Origin: Nitrospirota bacterium
GTDB lineage: Bacteria > Nitrospirota > UBA9217
Direction of reading: 5' to 3'
Assembly: GCA_021788515.1 (NCBI GenBank)
Contig: JAJYKN010000073.1
Location: forward strand, 1 to 6,815
Length of the DNA stretch: 6,815 bases
The position numbers and the translations under genes were made by a program. The notes beneath the pieces were generated by a model. It did no database searches. It was not told the origin of the DNA and saw nothing but the letters and a program-made list of their open reading frames with translations. Below, in pieces: positions 1 through 6,084 of the stretch; position 1 is the first letter of the stretch, and each line of letters begins with the position of its first letter.

Positions 1-11
1 TCCACCTAGAA

Positions 12-2594
12 ATGGATAAGACCATAGGAGGGCAGGGGATAGACTACGACCGGTGGCTCAGCGGCTATGATCTGTTCGCGGCTGAACACGAAGAACATCT
101 TGATGGGGTACACAGCCTCTTCGACGGACAAGAAGAAGCGGCGAAAGCGCAGCTCGGGAAATTCAAAAAAGAGTACCTTGAAGCTCTGAGTAGAGGCGAA
201 GCTGGCGAAACCAGGGCGCAGAGAGTGCTCGAGAAGGAGCGCACATACATCAGTCGCGCGTGGAAAGCTCTTGAGAGGTTTGATAAACCGCAAGCGACTC
301 TAGCTGAGGAAGGCGCGGCGGCCGAGCCAGAAGCGTTGGCTAATCGCTCTGCAACCGAAGAAGAGAGATCGGAATCGAAAGAACAATCAGCAGAACCAGA
401 GTCGATCGAGGAGCATGGTGTCAAACCAGAAGAGAATCAGAGGTTCATGAATGACAAGGAAATCGCGGATCTAATGGCCATACAGCCTGATTCCCCTGAA
501 AATCCTACTGAAGGAACGCATGCGGAAAAACGAACGCTGTTGAAAGCGATGGTTCGGAAGCTGACTGGTGACGAGGAAGAAAAGAAGGGAGGCAAAAAAG
601 AGGGGATGAGCAAGCGAGGCGCACGCCTCAGGATGAATCTCCTAAATCGTTCAGCGGAGCAGAATGCGGGAGAAGCAGCGAAGATGAGCGGGTTGGAGAA
701 ATATTTACGCACCTTTGGCGAGTGGTACAACAAAAGAAGTCTGAAGGCTAAAATCGGTGTCGGCGTCGCCCTCGGTGTCGGCACGGTTGCGTTCTCGGGT
801 GCATCGGTTCCGCTTGCGTTCGGGTGCATGGCAGGACTTGCTACTCAGCGTGCTGCTGGCATGGCGGGAATGTTCCTTCATTTCGAAAAAGGTTTGCTGG
901 ATTTGAAGAATCCGGCCGCCGCGCCCACAGGTCCGCAAGGGCGGTTGGCGAAGATATTGAACGCGCCGATGAAAGGAATGACGCACCTCGCGAATCGTCT
1001 CGATAAAGACAACAAGCATTTCAAAGACAAGGACAAGGCGATGATGATGGCGATGCTCTATACGATCGGCATGGGCGCCGGCATCGCCAAAGGCGTGCAT
1101 CTTGTGAACCAGTCGTCAGTTGGCGAAGCGATGCATAAATGGATTTCGCACATGCTCGGGCACGACAAGGCGGGTCACGTCGCGCCCGCGGGGAAGGGAA
1201 ACGCTACTCGGGCCGTTAAGGGTGGCGCTCCCGTTCCCGAGACACCGGCGGTGCAGCATATCGAGGTTGCGCAGGTTGATGCAGTCTCAGGACGTGGCTA
1301 CGAGGATATGCTCTTCAAGCTCGGTAAGGAGATCCATGAGACGTATCCGCACGGATTGCCGCAAGGGACAAGTCACACGAGCGACGCGTGGAAGCTCTGG
1401 GACGCAGCCGCGAAGGGAGATCTGAAGATCAAGGTGCACGATATTGCGAGGGATCACGGATTCTTCGATCCGAAGACCGGCGCGAGCGTCATGGTCGGCC
1501 ATGATGCGCACATAACCATCGGTCCCGACGGCCAGGTGCAGCCGATGCACGCGCCCGCCCATGCGCACATGACGCCGGCGCCCAAAGCGCACGTTCCTCA
1601 TTCTCATCACACCAGCAAGCCTTCTGCATCGACTGGGGCGCCAGAAAAATCGCCTGCCATACCCAAGGCTCCGCCTGCCGCATCGACGCATCCGGCGGAA
1701 GCAGCCCCGCAGCAGCACGCGACACAGCTCACCGCGCCCAAGAGCGCTCCGTCGACAGGCACTCCTCACGTCGTGGAGACGGCCCCGGGCGAAGTGATGA
1801 AGCGACCTCTCGAAGGAGGAGGCACCAGTTACGAGTTCACGGTCAATGATGAAGATCTTAAGAATTTCGTCGTCGACGTACGGATCGACCATACGGGCGC
1901 GGTGCAGGTGATGCACCACGGCGGTAACTGGAACGATACTCTGAATCATGAATATCAGACGAAGGACTGGTTTGATGTCATTCGCAATCATGCGCATGGC
2001 GATTTGTCCTTGAGTACGAATGTCGTGAATGAGCGAGCACAGGAACTGGGAGCCTGCGACCACGCGCTGCGCTACCTCGATGCTCACCACCTCGGCAATT
2101 CTCCCGAAGCAAATGCGCTCCGCGAGCAGATGCATCGGATCGTGGAGACGACTAATAAGGAGTACGGCACTGTGCTCACCGACCCTACTGCCGGGCATAC
2201 TGCGTCGGCAACCGTCGGTAATGCGGTGCCCGCTCCCGAGGCGTCGCACATCGCGAACCAACCAGCCCCGCCGCATGAGAGTGTGCTGGTACACACGAAT
2301 ATTAACGGCGTTCCAGTTGATCCAACCAAGGCGCACATCTATGAAAATGCAAAGGGCACCTTCTACGCTTTTGGTGGCAGTGATGCATCAATCGATAAAT
2401 TAGCCCAAGACTATGCGACACAGCATCATGTCCACGTGTTTGTAGATAAGTCGTATAAGATTTTAGGTATAAAAGTTCCCCGCGTTATTGAATATGTGCC
2501 GACTGGGCATGACGGCCCGCTGACGATGGTGATTCATTCTGGTCGGTCAGCGCTAGTTCCAAAGTCCGAAAACTTTACAAAAATACTTCACTAG
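12..2594 (+). CDS. Large membrane protein of unknown function, 860 residues
   Basis: I do not recognise a named family. Residues 20-90 are rich in Glu, Lys and Ala and look helical or coiled-coil. Residues 91-200 are charged, acidic and probably disordered. Residues 246-290 form a Gly/Ala-rich hydrophobic stretch (one or two membrane segments), and 343-366 form another (MMMAMLYTIGMGAGIAKG). After about 385 the protein is Ala/Pro/His-rich linker around three compact parts: 415-510 (contains HDIARDHGFFDPKTG), 605-715 and 755-850. Nine histidines fall within residues 498-533. This suggests a cytoplasmic N-terminus and a large outer C-terminal part, but topology is inferred. There is no enzyme motif that I can see. 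The ATG at 12 has no visible Shine-Dalgarno sequence, and the frame is open to the window edge (CAC CTA GAA before the ATG), so the true start may lie upstream. Long membrane proteins of this style are common in Parcubacteria; that comparison is from memory only. Confidence 0.85.
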   Translation: MDKTIGGQGIDYDRWLSGYDLFAAEHEEHLDGVHSLFDGQEEAAKAQLGKFKKEYLEALSRGEAGETRAQRVLEKERTYISRAWKALERFDKPQATLAEEGAAAEPEALANRSATEEERSESKEQSAEPESIEEHGVKPEENQRFMNDKEIADLMAIQPDSPENPTEGTHAEKRTLLKAMVRKLTGDEEEKKGGKKEGMSKRGARLRMNLLNRSAEQNAGEAAKMSGLEKYLRTFGEWYNKRSLKAKIGVGVALGVGTVAFSGASVPLAFGCMAGLATQRAAGMAGMFLHFEKGLLDLKNPAAAPTGPQGRLAKILNAPMKGMTHLANRLDKDNKHFKDKDKAMMMAMLYTIGMGAGIAKGVHLVNQSSVGEAMHKWISHMLGHDKAGHVAPAGKGNATRAVKGGAPVPETPAVQHIEVAQVDAVSGRGYEDMLFKLGKEIHETYPHGLPQGTSHTSDAWKLWDAAAKGDLKIKVHDIARDHGFFDPKTGASVMVGHDAHITIGPDGQVQPMHAPAHAHMTPAPKAHVPHSHHTSKPSASTGAPEKSPAIPKAPPAASTHPAEAAPQQHATQLTAPKSAPSTGTPHVVETAPGEVMKRPLEGGGTSYEFTVNDEDLKNFVVDVRIDHTGAVQVMHHGGNWNDTLNHEYQTKDWFDVIRNHAHGDLSLSTNVVNERAQELGACDHALRYLDAHHLGNSPEANALREQMHRIVETTNKEYGTVLTDPTAGHTASATVGNAVPAPEASHIANQPAPPHESVLVHTNINGVPVDPTKAHIYENAKGTFYAFGGSDASIDKLAQDYATQHHVHVFVDKSYKILGIKVPRVIEYVPTGHDGPLTMVIHSGRSALVPKSENFTKILH

Positions 2595-2599
2595 CTTTG

Positions 2600-2608
2600 T
2601 GCTATACT
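2600..2608 (+). promoter_or_regulatory. Extended -10 promoter (TGC-TATACT) for the DUF5663-like/FKBP operon
   Basis: TGC at 2600-2602 is followed directly by TATACT at 2603-2608, matching the extended -10 pattern TGnTATAAT at 5 of 6 hexamer positions. No good -35 hexamer sits 16-18 bp upstream (the region is A-rich; TTTACA at 2574-2579 is 23 bp away). The ATG at 2616 begins eight bases after the hexamer, where transcription would normally start, so the message is probably leaderless. The whole element fits in the 21-bp gap after the preceding stop codon. Confidence 0.6.
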
Positions 2609-2615
2609 ATCTACC

Positions 2616-2918
2616 ATGCAAGACGAAATGATTGCCGCCATCGCCGCCGACCTCGGCATCAGCGACCTCCCGCTCGAGGAGCAAAGGACGCTGATCGGGC
2701 AGTTCGGTGAGGTCGCGCTCAAGGCCGCGACCTTCGCGGTCGTCGCGAAGCTTGCCGAGGACAAGCGCGACGAGTTCGCGAAGCTCGCAGAAGCGGGGGA
2801 CTCGGCTGCCTTGCAGGCCTTCTTGGATCGTGAAGTCCCCGATCACGAGGAGGTGGCTAAGGCCGCAGTCGCCGAAGAGATTAAACGTTTTAAGGATTTC
2901 CAATCGAACACAGTATGA
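2616..2918 (+). CDS. Small helical protein, DUF5663-like
   Basis: This is a 100-residue soluble protein without signal peptide or membrane segment. It is almost entirely predicted helix: an N-terminal part with the pattern IAADLGISDLPLEEQ, a middle helix (residues about 22-55) rich in Ala, Val and Lys, and a C-terminal acidic helix ending in EEIKRFKDF. The sequence resembles the DUF5663 family, which is widespread in Patescibacteria and has no known function; this assignment is from memory of the family pattern. The ATG at 2616 has no Shine-Dalgarno sequence but lies eight bases after a TATACT box, so it is probably read from a leaderless message. The stop codon overlaps the start of the FKBP gene as ATGA, so the two genes are translationally coupled. 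It might assist the exported isomerase from the cytoplasmic side, but nothing in the sequence proves this. Confidence 0.85.
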   Translation: MQDEMIAAIAADLGISDLPLEEQRTLIGQFGEVALKAATFAVVAKLAEDKRDEFAKLAEAGDSAALQAFLDREVPDHEEVAKAAVAEEIKRFKDFQSNTV

Positions 2919-3436
2919 AAACAACCCAGACCGCCATCGCCGTCGCCATTGCGCTCGCTGTCGTCGCTTATTTCTTCATCTTCGGCGGCTCGTTGCCTTT
3001 CTTCGGGCAGGCTCCGTCGCAGCAGCAAGCGACTACCACGACAGCCACTACTGCGAACACGATCACCTCAACCACTACCATGCCTACCGACAATTCGAAT
3101 CAGCTTCAGATCACCGACGAAGTCGTCGGCACGGGCGCGACCGCTGCGGCGGGCGACTCCGTGACGGTCAACTATGTCGGTTCGCTCACGAACGGAACCG
3201 TCTTTGACGCTTCGGCCAATCACGGGACCTCCGGCTTCACCTTCACCCTCGGCGCAGGGCAGGTGATCCCGGGCTGGGATCAGGGCATCGTCGGCATGAA
3301 GGTGGGAGGGAAGCGTAAGCTCGTCATCCCGCCCGCGCTCGCTTACGGCAACCAGGCGATCGGCAATATAATCCCCGCGAATTCCACGCTCGTCTTCGAA
3401 GTCGAGCTCGTGAAGGTCCAGAAGCCGCAGCAGTAA
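2915..3436 (+). CDS. Membrane-anchored FKBP-type peptidyl-prolyl cis-trans isomerase
   Basis: This 173-residue enzyme catalyses cis-trans isomerisation of X-Pro bonds and probably assists folding of exported proteins. Residues 7-23 are a hydrophobic signal or anchor segment after a short MKTTQT start. Residues 33-62 are a Thr/Gln/Ala-rich flexible linker, and the FKBP domain runs from about 64 to 169. The binding-pocket residues of FKBP12 are all recognisable: Tyr87 (NYVGSLTNG), Phe97-Asp98 (VFDAS), Phe110, Val117-Ile118, Trp121 (VIPGWDQGI), Tyr144 (ALAYG), Ile153 and Phe161 (LVFEVELV). It should therefore be active. The length fits a single-domain FKBP plus anchor. The ATG overlaps the upstream TGA by four bases (ATGA), so translation is coupled to the preceding gene and both share its promoter. 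A hairpin with T-run follows 16 bases after the stop. A cleaved, secreted form instead of an anchored one is possible. Confidence 0.95.
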   Translation: MKTTQTAIAVAIALAVVAYFFIFGGSLPFFGQAPSQQQATTTTATTANTITSTTTMPTDNSNQLQITDEVVGTGATAAAGDSVTVNYVGSLTNGTVFDASANHGTSGFTFTLGAGQVIPGWDQGIVGMKVGGKRKLVIPPALAYGNQAIGNIIPANSTLVFEVELVKVQKPQQ

Positions 3437-3452
3437 GGGCGATCAAAGGAAA

Positions 3453-3490
3453 AGGCCTGGCGGAGACAGAATCTCCAACCAGGTCTTTTT
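3453..3490 (+). terminator. Rho-independent terminator after the FKBP gene, possibly bidirectional
   Basis: AGGCCTGG at 3453-3460 pairs with CCAGGTCT at 3479-3486 (eight pairs, one of them G-U). Inside, GGAGA at 3462-3466 pairs with TCTCC at 3472-3476 around a five-base loop. TTTTT at 3486-3490 follows. On the minus strand the stem is followed by a broken T-rich tract (TTTTCCTTT), and the lipoprotein gene ends ten bases away at 3500, so the same hairpin may stop both convergent transcripts. Confidence 0.8.
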
Positions 3491-3499
3491 GTTAATTGC

Positions 3500-4159
3500 T
3501 TACTGAGGCGGCGGAGGAAGAGTTCCACCTCTGACATAAGGCAATTGAGGGGAATTTACGCTGTCCGTTGGAACGGGTAGCGTCGTGTGTCCGCCAACAA
3601 CCGGGATGGCATCCCACCCTCTTAGGATGTGATACCGTTCCTGCGCTCGTCGGATCTTAATAGTAGCGCAGTACCCGGCGGATGAGTACTGGGACTGTTC
3701 CGTCTCGATGCGGCCATTATTTGCCCACGAGGGCAAACCATAGCCAAGGCCGGCCAGGAAATATCTGACCAGCTTTGCCCCGGGGAATGCGGCTGCAAAG
3801 CCGGTTTCTCCAACTGCTGTGACGAGAGCCCCCCATCCGCCCTCGCTCAAGATCTTAATGGCCCACGGGGGGAGCTGTTTAAACAGCCATACCTGGCAGT
3901 TTGCATCGATGTGGAGTACCTGATCCACCTCGATCTGCGACCACCGCGGCCTGGCCTTCGCGCAAGCAGACGCTGGAACTCCAGGGATGTTGCAGTCGTC
4001 GGGTATCATTGCAAAAGATCCCGAGAAGTCTTTGCCCGAGTAATCACCCTTAATGGCGGCCGGGTGATGATGGATTATCCCGCCGCCGCCGTCAATGCTG
4101 GCACAGCCGGTCACAACCACCGCCGCTAGCGCGACGGCCAACAAGAGTACCTTCTTCAT
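3500..4159 (-). CDS. Lipoprotein of unknown function, 219 residues
   Basis: The N-terminus MKKVLLLAVALAAVVVTGC is a textbook lipoprotein signal: two lysines, a hydrophobic core and the lipobox VTGC with lipid-accepting Cys19. The mature part begins with a Gly/His-rich stretch (residues 24-32) and has four further cysteines (56, 66, 88, 164) that could form two disulfides. Residues 107-143 are Gly/Ala-rich and fairly hydrophobic but contain charges. The tail is Pro-rich (PPPPQ). I recognise no family and no catalytic motif. I chose the ATG at 4159 because AAGGAGGTG lies just upstream with about ten bases between AGGAGG and the ATG; an in-frame GTG at 4165 leaves only four bases. It is divergent from the sortase and convergent with the FKBP gene. 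Surface attachment on the outer face of the cytoplasmic membrane is the likely location. Confidence 0.85.
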   Translation of the reverse strand: MKKVLLLAVALAAVVVTGCASIDGGGGIIHHHPAAIKGDYSGKDFSGSFAMIPDDCNIPGVPASACAKARPRWSQIEVDQVLHIDANCQVWLFKQLPPWAIKILSEGGWGALVTAVGETGFAAAFPGAKLVRYFLAGLGYGLPSWANNGRIETEQSQYSSAGYCATIKIRRAQERYHILRGWDAIPVVGGHTTLPVPTDSVNSPQLPYVRGGTLPPPPQ

Positions 4160-4169
4160 TTCCACTCCA

Positions 4170-4176
4170 CCTCCTT
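4170..4176 (-). promoter_or_regulatory. Strong Shine-Dalgarno sequence deciding the lipoprotein start
   Basis: The minus strand reads AAGGAGG here, followed by TGGAGTGGAA and the ATG at 4159. This is a near-complete match to the anti-Shine-Dalgarno tail and selects ATG 4159 over the GTG at 4165. It contrasts with the first two plus-strand genes, which lack such a site. Confidence 0.8.
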
Positions 4177-4183
4177 ATTTCTA

Positions 4184-4202
4184 GGCTCCCTATATGGGAG
4201 CC
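4184..4202. repeat. Perfect inverted repeat in the lipoprotein leader
   Basis: GGCTCCC at 4184-4190 and GGGAGCC at 4196-4202 are exact reverse complements around the loop TATAT. On the minus-strand transcript this makes a 7-bp hairpin whose base lies about eight bases before the AAGGAGG site. It has no T-run, so it is not an obvious terminator. It may stabilise the message, affect ribosome access, or act as DNA as an operator. Confidence 0.7.
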
Positions 4203-4239
4203 GGATTTCCTGTAAAGGACTTCTTAATCTCTGGTTCAT

Positions 4240-4267
4240 ATAATACTCATGCGAGTCGGTTTGTCAA
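4240..4267 (-). promoter_or_regulatory. Sigma-70-type promoter for the lipoprotein gene
   Basis: Read on the minus strand, TTGACA (4267-4262) is a perfect -35 hexamer and TATTAT (4245-4240) is a good -10 hexamer, separated by 16 bp. Transcription would start near 4233, giving a leader of about 74 bases that contains the hairpin at 4184-4202 and the Shine-Dalgarno site. The -35 box lies inside the palindrome at 4261-4277. A plus-strand TATAAT (4239-4244) overlaps the same bases but has no convincing -35. Confidence 0.65.
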
Positions 4268-4277
4268 CTGTTGACAA
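4261..4277. promoter_or_regulatory. Perfect palindrome, candidate operator shared by divergent promoters
   Basis: TTGTCAAC and GTTGACAA are exact reverse complements around a single central T. The palindrome contains TTGACA on both strands: 4267-4262 serves the lipoprotein promoter, and 4271-4276 could serve the sortase with a weak TATCTC at 4294-4299 (17-bp spacing). A dimeric regulator bound here could control both genes. No regulator gene is present in the window. Confidence 0.55.
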
Positions 4278-4322
4278 GTGAGGCAGTTTGGTGTATCTCT
4301 GGAGGAGAAAATAACGAAACGT

Positions 4323-4991
4323 ATGGAATGGCTTGTCACCATCGTCGCGCGGCTCATCCGGGCCGGGCAGAAGGCCTATACCAAGAAGTGGAGCTTCTTG
4401 GCCGTCTTCGCGTTCGTGTTCCTCGCGAGCACGTTCGTGCTCGCGCAGCTCGACCTGCTGCCGGAGCCTGCGAAGGCGCCGAGCGCGTCGGCCGTCTCGA
4501 GCCAGCCCGCGGCCGTCGCTGATATGCCCGCGCTCGAAGTGCCCGAACTGCCGACGAAGATAACCATCCCGGCCATCGGCCTCTCGGCCGCGATCTCGAA
4601 CCCGACGACGACGAACGTCGGCACGCTTGATGCGGACCTCTTGAAGGGCGCGGTGCGCTACCCGACCTCGGCGGAGCTCGGGGAGCAGGGGAATGTCGTC
4701 CTCTTCGGCCATTCGAGCTATCTGCTGATCCCAGGCGATGATGCTTATAAAACCTTCGACGGCATCCAGAAGCTCAAGGCTGGCGACACCATCACGGTCT
4801 CTTCATTAACCCAGGAGTACACCTATCGTGTGCGGAGCGTCTCGAAGGAGAATACGAGCGACGGGGTGATCCCGCTCTCGGTCTCGGGTCGGGTGCTGAC
4901 GCTCTCGACCTGCAACTCCTTCGCGACCAAGAGCGATCGTTTCGTCGTCGTGGCCGACTTTGTAGAGAGTCACGCGATCCCGTCCTCGTGA
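4323..4991 (+). CDS. Sortase family transpeptidase, membrane-anchored
   Basis: Sortases cleave a sorting signal in an exported protein and join it to the cell surface or to another subunit through a cysteine thioester. With the ATG at 4323 the protein has 222 residues. A basic N-terminal region (RAGQKAYTKKW) precedes a membrane segment at about 23-43. An Ala/Pro-rich linker follows, then the sortase barrel from about 75 (PTKITIPAIGL). Catalytic His130 is in VVLFGHSS, Cys197 in LTLSTCN and Arg206 in KSDRFVVVADF, so the triad is complete. The class is uncertain; the short domain resembles class D/E-like or unclassified bacterial sortases. I prefer ATG 4323 over the GTG at 4278 because GGAGGAG (4301-4307) lies between them, although the 15-base spacing is long. 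A substrate with a clear LPXTG-type signal is not visible here; the stalk protein downstream is a candidate, but its end is missing. Confidence 0.9.
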   Translation: MEWLVTIVARLIRAGQKAYTKKWSFLAVFAFVFLASTFVLAQLDLLPEPAKAPSASAVSSQPAAVADMPALEVPELPTKITIPAIGLSAAISNPTTTNVGTLDADLLKGAVRYPTSAELGEQGNVVLFGHSSYLLIPGDDAYKTFDGIQKLKAGDTITVSSLTQEYTYRVRSVSKENTSDGVIPLSVSGRVLTLSTCNSFATKSDRFVVVADFVESHAIPSS

Positions 4992-5007
4992 CGGAATCGC
5001 GTGACTC
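4967..5007 (+). repeat. Long hairpin spanning the sortase stop codon
   Basis: The 12-base arm at 4967-4978 (GAGTCACGCGAT) is the exact reverse complement of 4996-5007. Inside, after a C/A mismatch, CCGTC (4980-4984) pairs with GACGG (4990-4994) around a five-base loop. The TGA at 4989-4991 lies at the loop and inner arm. No T-run follows on either strand. It probably marks or protects the 3' end of the sortase message, or slows transcription as a weak terminator. Confidence 0.7.
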
Positions 5008-5027
5008 CCTTGCAAACGCAAAGGGAG
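5005..5027 (+). repeat. Second hairpin directly after the sortase
   Basis: CTCCCTTGC at 5005-5013 pairs with GCAAAGGGAG at 5018-5027 with one bulged A and the loop AAAC. Its first three bases are the last three of the previous hairpin, so the two stems compete slightly at the junction. The bases after it (CGGATGATC) are not a terminator tract. Confidence 0.55.
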
Positions 5028-5072
5028 CGGATGATCTTTCGAGAAACGAGCGAGAAGCGCAAGCTGATCGCC

Positions 5073-5081
5073 TGGAATAAT
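5073..5081 (+). promoter_or_regulatory. Possible extended -10 promoter for the anchored Cys-containing protein
   Basis: TGG (5073-5075) followed by AATAAT (5076-5081) matches TGnTATAAT at all but one position. Transcription would start near 5088 and leave a leader of about 17 bases that still holds AAAGGAGG at 5093-5100. No clear -35 is visible. The A-rich surroundings make a chance match possible. Confidence 0.4.
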
Positions 5082-5104
5082 AAAAAAGAACCAAAGGAGG
5101 TCCA

Positions 5105-5986
5105 ATGAAAAAGCGAATTGCTTTTTTTGCGGTTGTATTGCTGCTCTTCGTCGGTCTGTTTTTGTTGTTGTGCCCGTGCCGGCGGGAGCAGCTATTTTCG
5201 GCGCTTCACAGACCGAAAATAGCTGTGCCAGCGAAGCATCCGGTACCAGCAGCAAAAGGACCGGCGGCGAAGCAGCCGGCACCACCGGTGAAAGTCGTAA
5301 AAAAAGCTCCGTGTGGTGGGCACAAGCACAAGAAGCTGCTGAGGAGGAAGAAAGTGGTGGCCAAGAAGGTCACTAAACCAAGGAAGAAGTTGCCGCCCGC
5401 AACGACAGTGGCGAAAGCGCCACTCCCTCCAAAAGCACCTGAACCCGTTGCTGGGTGTGTCGAAATTCGCCTGCCTCTGTTGAGGCCGGGCGACATTGGC
5501 ATTAAAGGCTTCGTGGCCGGGTCGGTCGGGTACGACTTTGTCCACGATAAATGTACCGGCCTTAAGGAAGGAAACGGGGCGTTCGGTCCTTTGCCGAACA
5601 CCTTGTGCGAAGAATCGTCCTTTCCGGAATTCTGTGATTTCAGCGCGGCTGAGGCGGCTTTTGGGCAAAAGAGTCTCATGGCTTTCAGCTTCGCTATGAA
5701 GTCAGGAGTGCGGTACACGGTTCGGCTTCCGCGGATCGTAGCTCAGAGGGGGTATGCCGTAGATTTCTATCTGGTCAGAACCCTCCTGACCGAACCGCCC
5801 GGAACCACGAAGGCGCTCCGGCAGATCCGGGAATATGACATCACAAAAACTCCGGATATGTCCGTGCTCCCCTCATGTTACGAGAGGGGGACCGCGACCA
5901 TGTATTACTCACAGGGAGATATTCCTGTGACCGCAGGATGTCAGATTTATCTGAACGTTCCGCGCACCGCGTGGAAAGGGCCGTAA
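5105..5986 (+). CDS. Anchored extracytoplasmic protein with basic linker and six-cysteine domain
   Basis: This 293-residue protein has no family I recognise. MKKR is followed by a strongly hydrophobic segment at residues 5-22 that ends in LLLCPC; the residue before Cys23 is Leu, so this is not a normal lipobox. Residues 36-116 are a Lys/Ala/Pro-rich, very basic linker (for example LLRRKKVVAKKVTKPRKK at 78-95). Residues 117-293 form the globular part, with cysteines at 118, 150, 168, 177, 258 and 279. An even number of spaced cysteines in an exported domain suggests up to three disulfides. The basic stretch could bind anionic wall polymers or nucleic acid outside the cell. The start is set by AAAGGAGG at 5093-5100, four bases before the ATG. 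It lies between the sortase and a stalk protein and is probably part of the same surface locus. LPNTL at 163-167 is inside the domain and is not a sorting signal. Confidence 0.85.
   Translation: MKKRIAFFAVVLLLFVGLFLLLCPCRREQLFSALHRPKIAVPAKHPVPAAKGPAAKQPAPPVKVVKKAPCGGHKHKKLLRRKKVVAKKVTKPRKKLPPATTVAKAPLPPKAPEPVAGCVEIRLPLLRPGDIGIKGFVAGSVGYDFVHDKCTGLKEGNGAFGPLPNTLCEESSFPEFCDFSAAEAAFGQKSLMAFSFAMKSGVRYTVRLPRIVAQRGYAVDFYLVRTLLTEPPGTTKALRQIREYDITKTPDMSVLPSCYERGTATMYYSQGDIPVTAGCQIYLNVPRTAWKGP
5189..5225. repeat. Perfect 13-bp inverted repeat inside the Cys-containing protein gene
   Basis: CAGCTATTTTCGG at 5189-5201 is the exact reverse complement of CCGAAAATAGCTG at 5213-5225, with an 11-base spacer. 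It encodes residues about 29-41, just after the membrane segment and at the beginning of the basic linker. No T-run follows on either strand. It may form a hairpin in the message during translation of the signal region, or be the trace of a small insertion. Confidence 0.75.
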
Positions 5987-6084
5987 GTAGTTCTTTGGGA
6001 GACGGTGCGTTCAGATCAACGAATGCATCCTCTCCCTTTTCGTACGCCGCGTATGCGGCATGGGTTGGCGATATTTCACAAAAT

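Noticed and set aside
1287..2336. Long minus-strand open frame of 349 codons opposite the large membrane protein
   Set aside because: Arg/His-rich shadow of a GC-rich coding frame; no ribosome site, no domain pattern, and the plus-strand frame has clear modular protein structure.
4278..4322. GTG at 4278 as the sortase start
   Set aside because: It has no upstream ribosome site and directly abuts the palindrome; GGAGGAG lies downstream of it and before ATG 4323.
4236..4712. Minus-strand frame of 158 codons opposite the sortase
   Set aside because: Arg/Asp-rich low-complexity shadow; the plus strand carries the full sortase catalytic triad.
5591..5605. LPNTL as an LPXTG-like sorting signal
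   Set aside because: It lies in the middle of the globular domain, is not followed by a hydrophobic segment and basic tail, and lacks the final Gly.
6046..6059. Hairpin GCCGC-GTAT-GCGGC as a terminator after the Cys-containing protein
   Set aside because: The stem is only five pairs and no T-run follows, so it does not qualify as a terminator.
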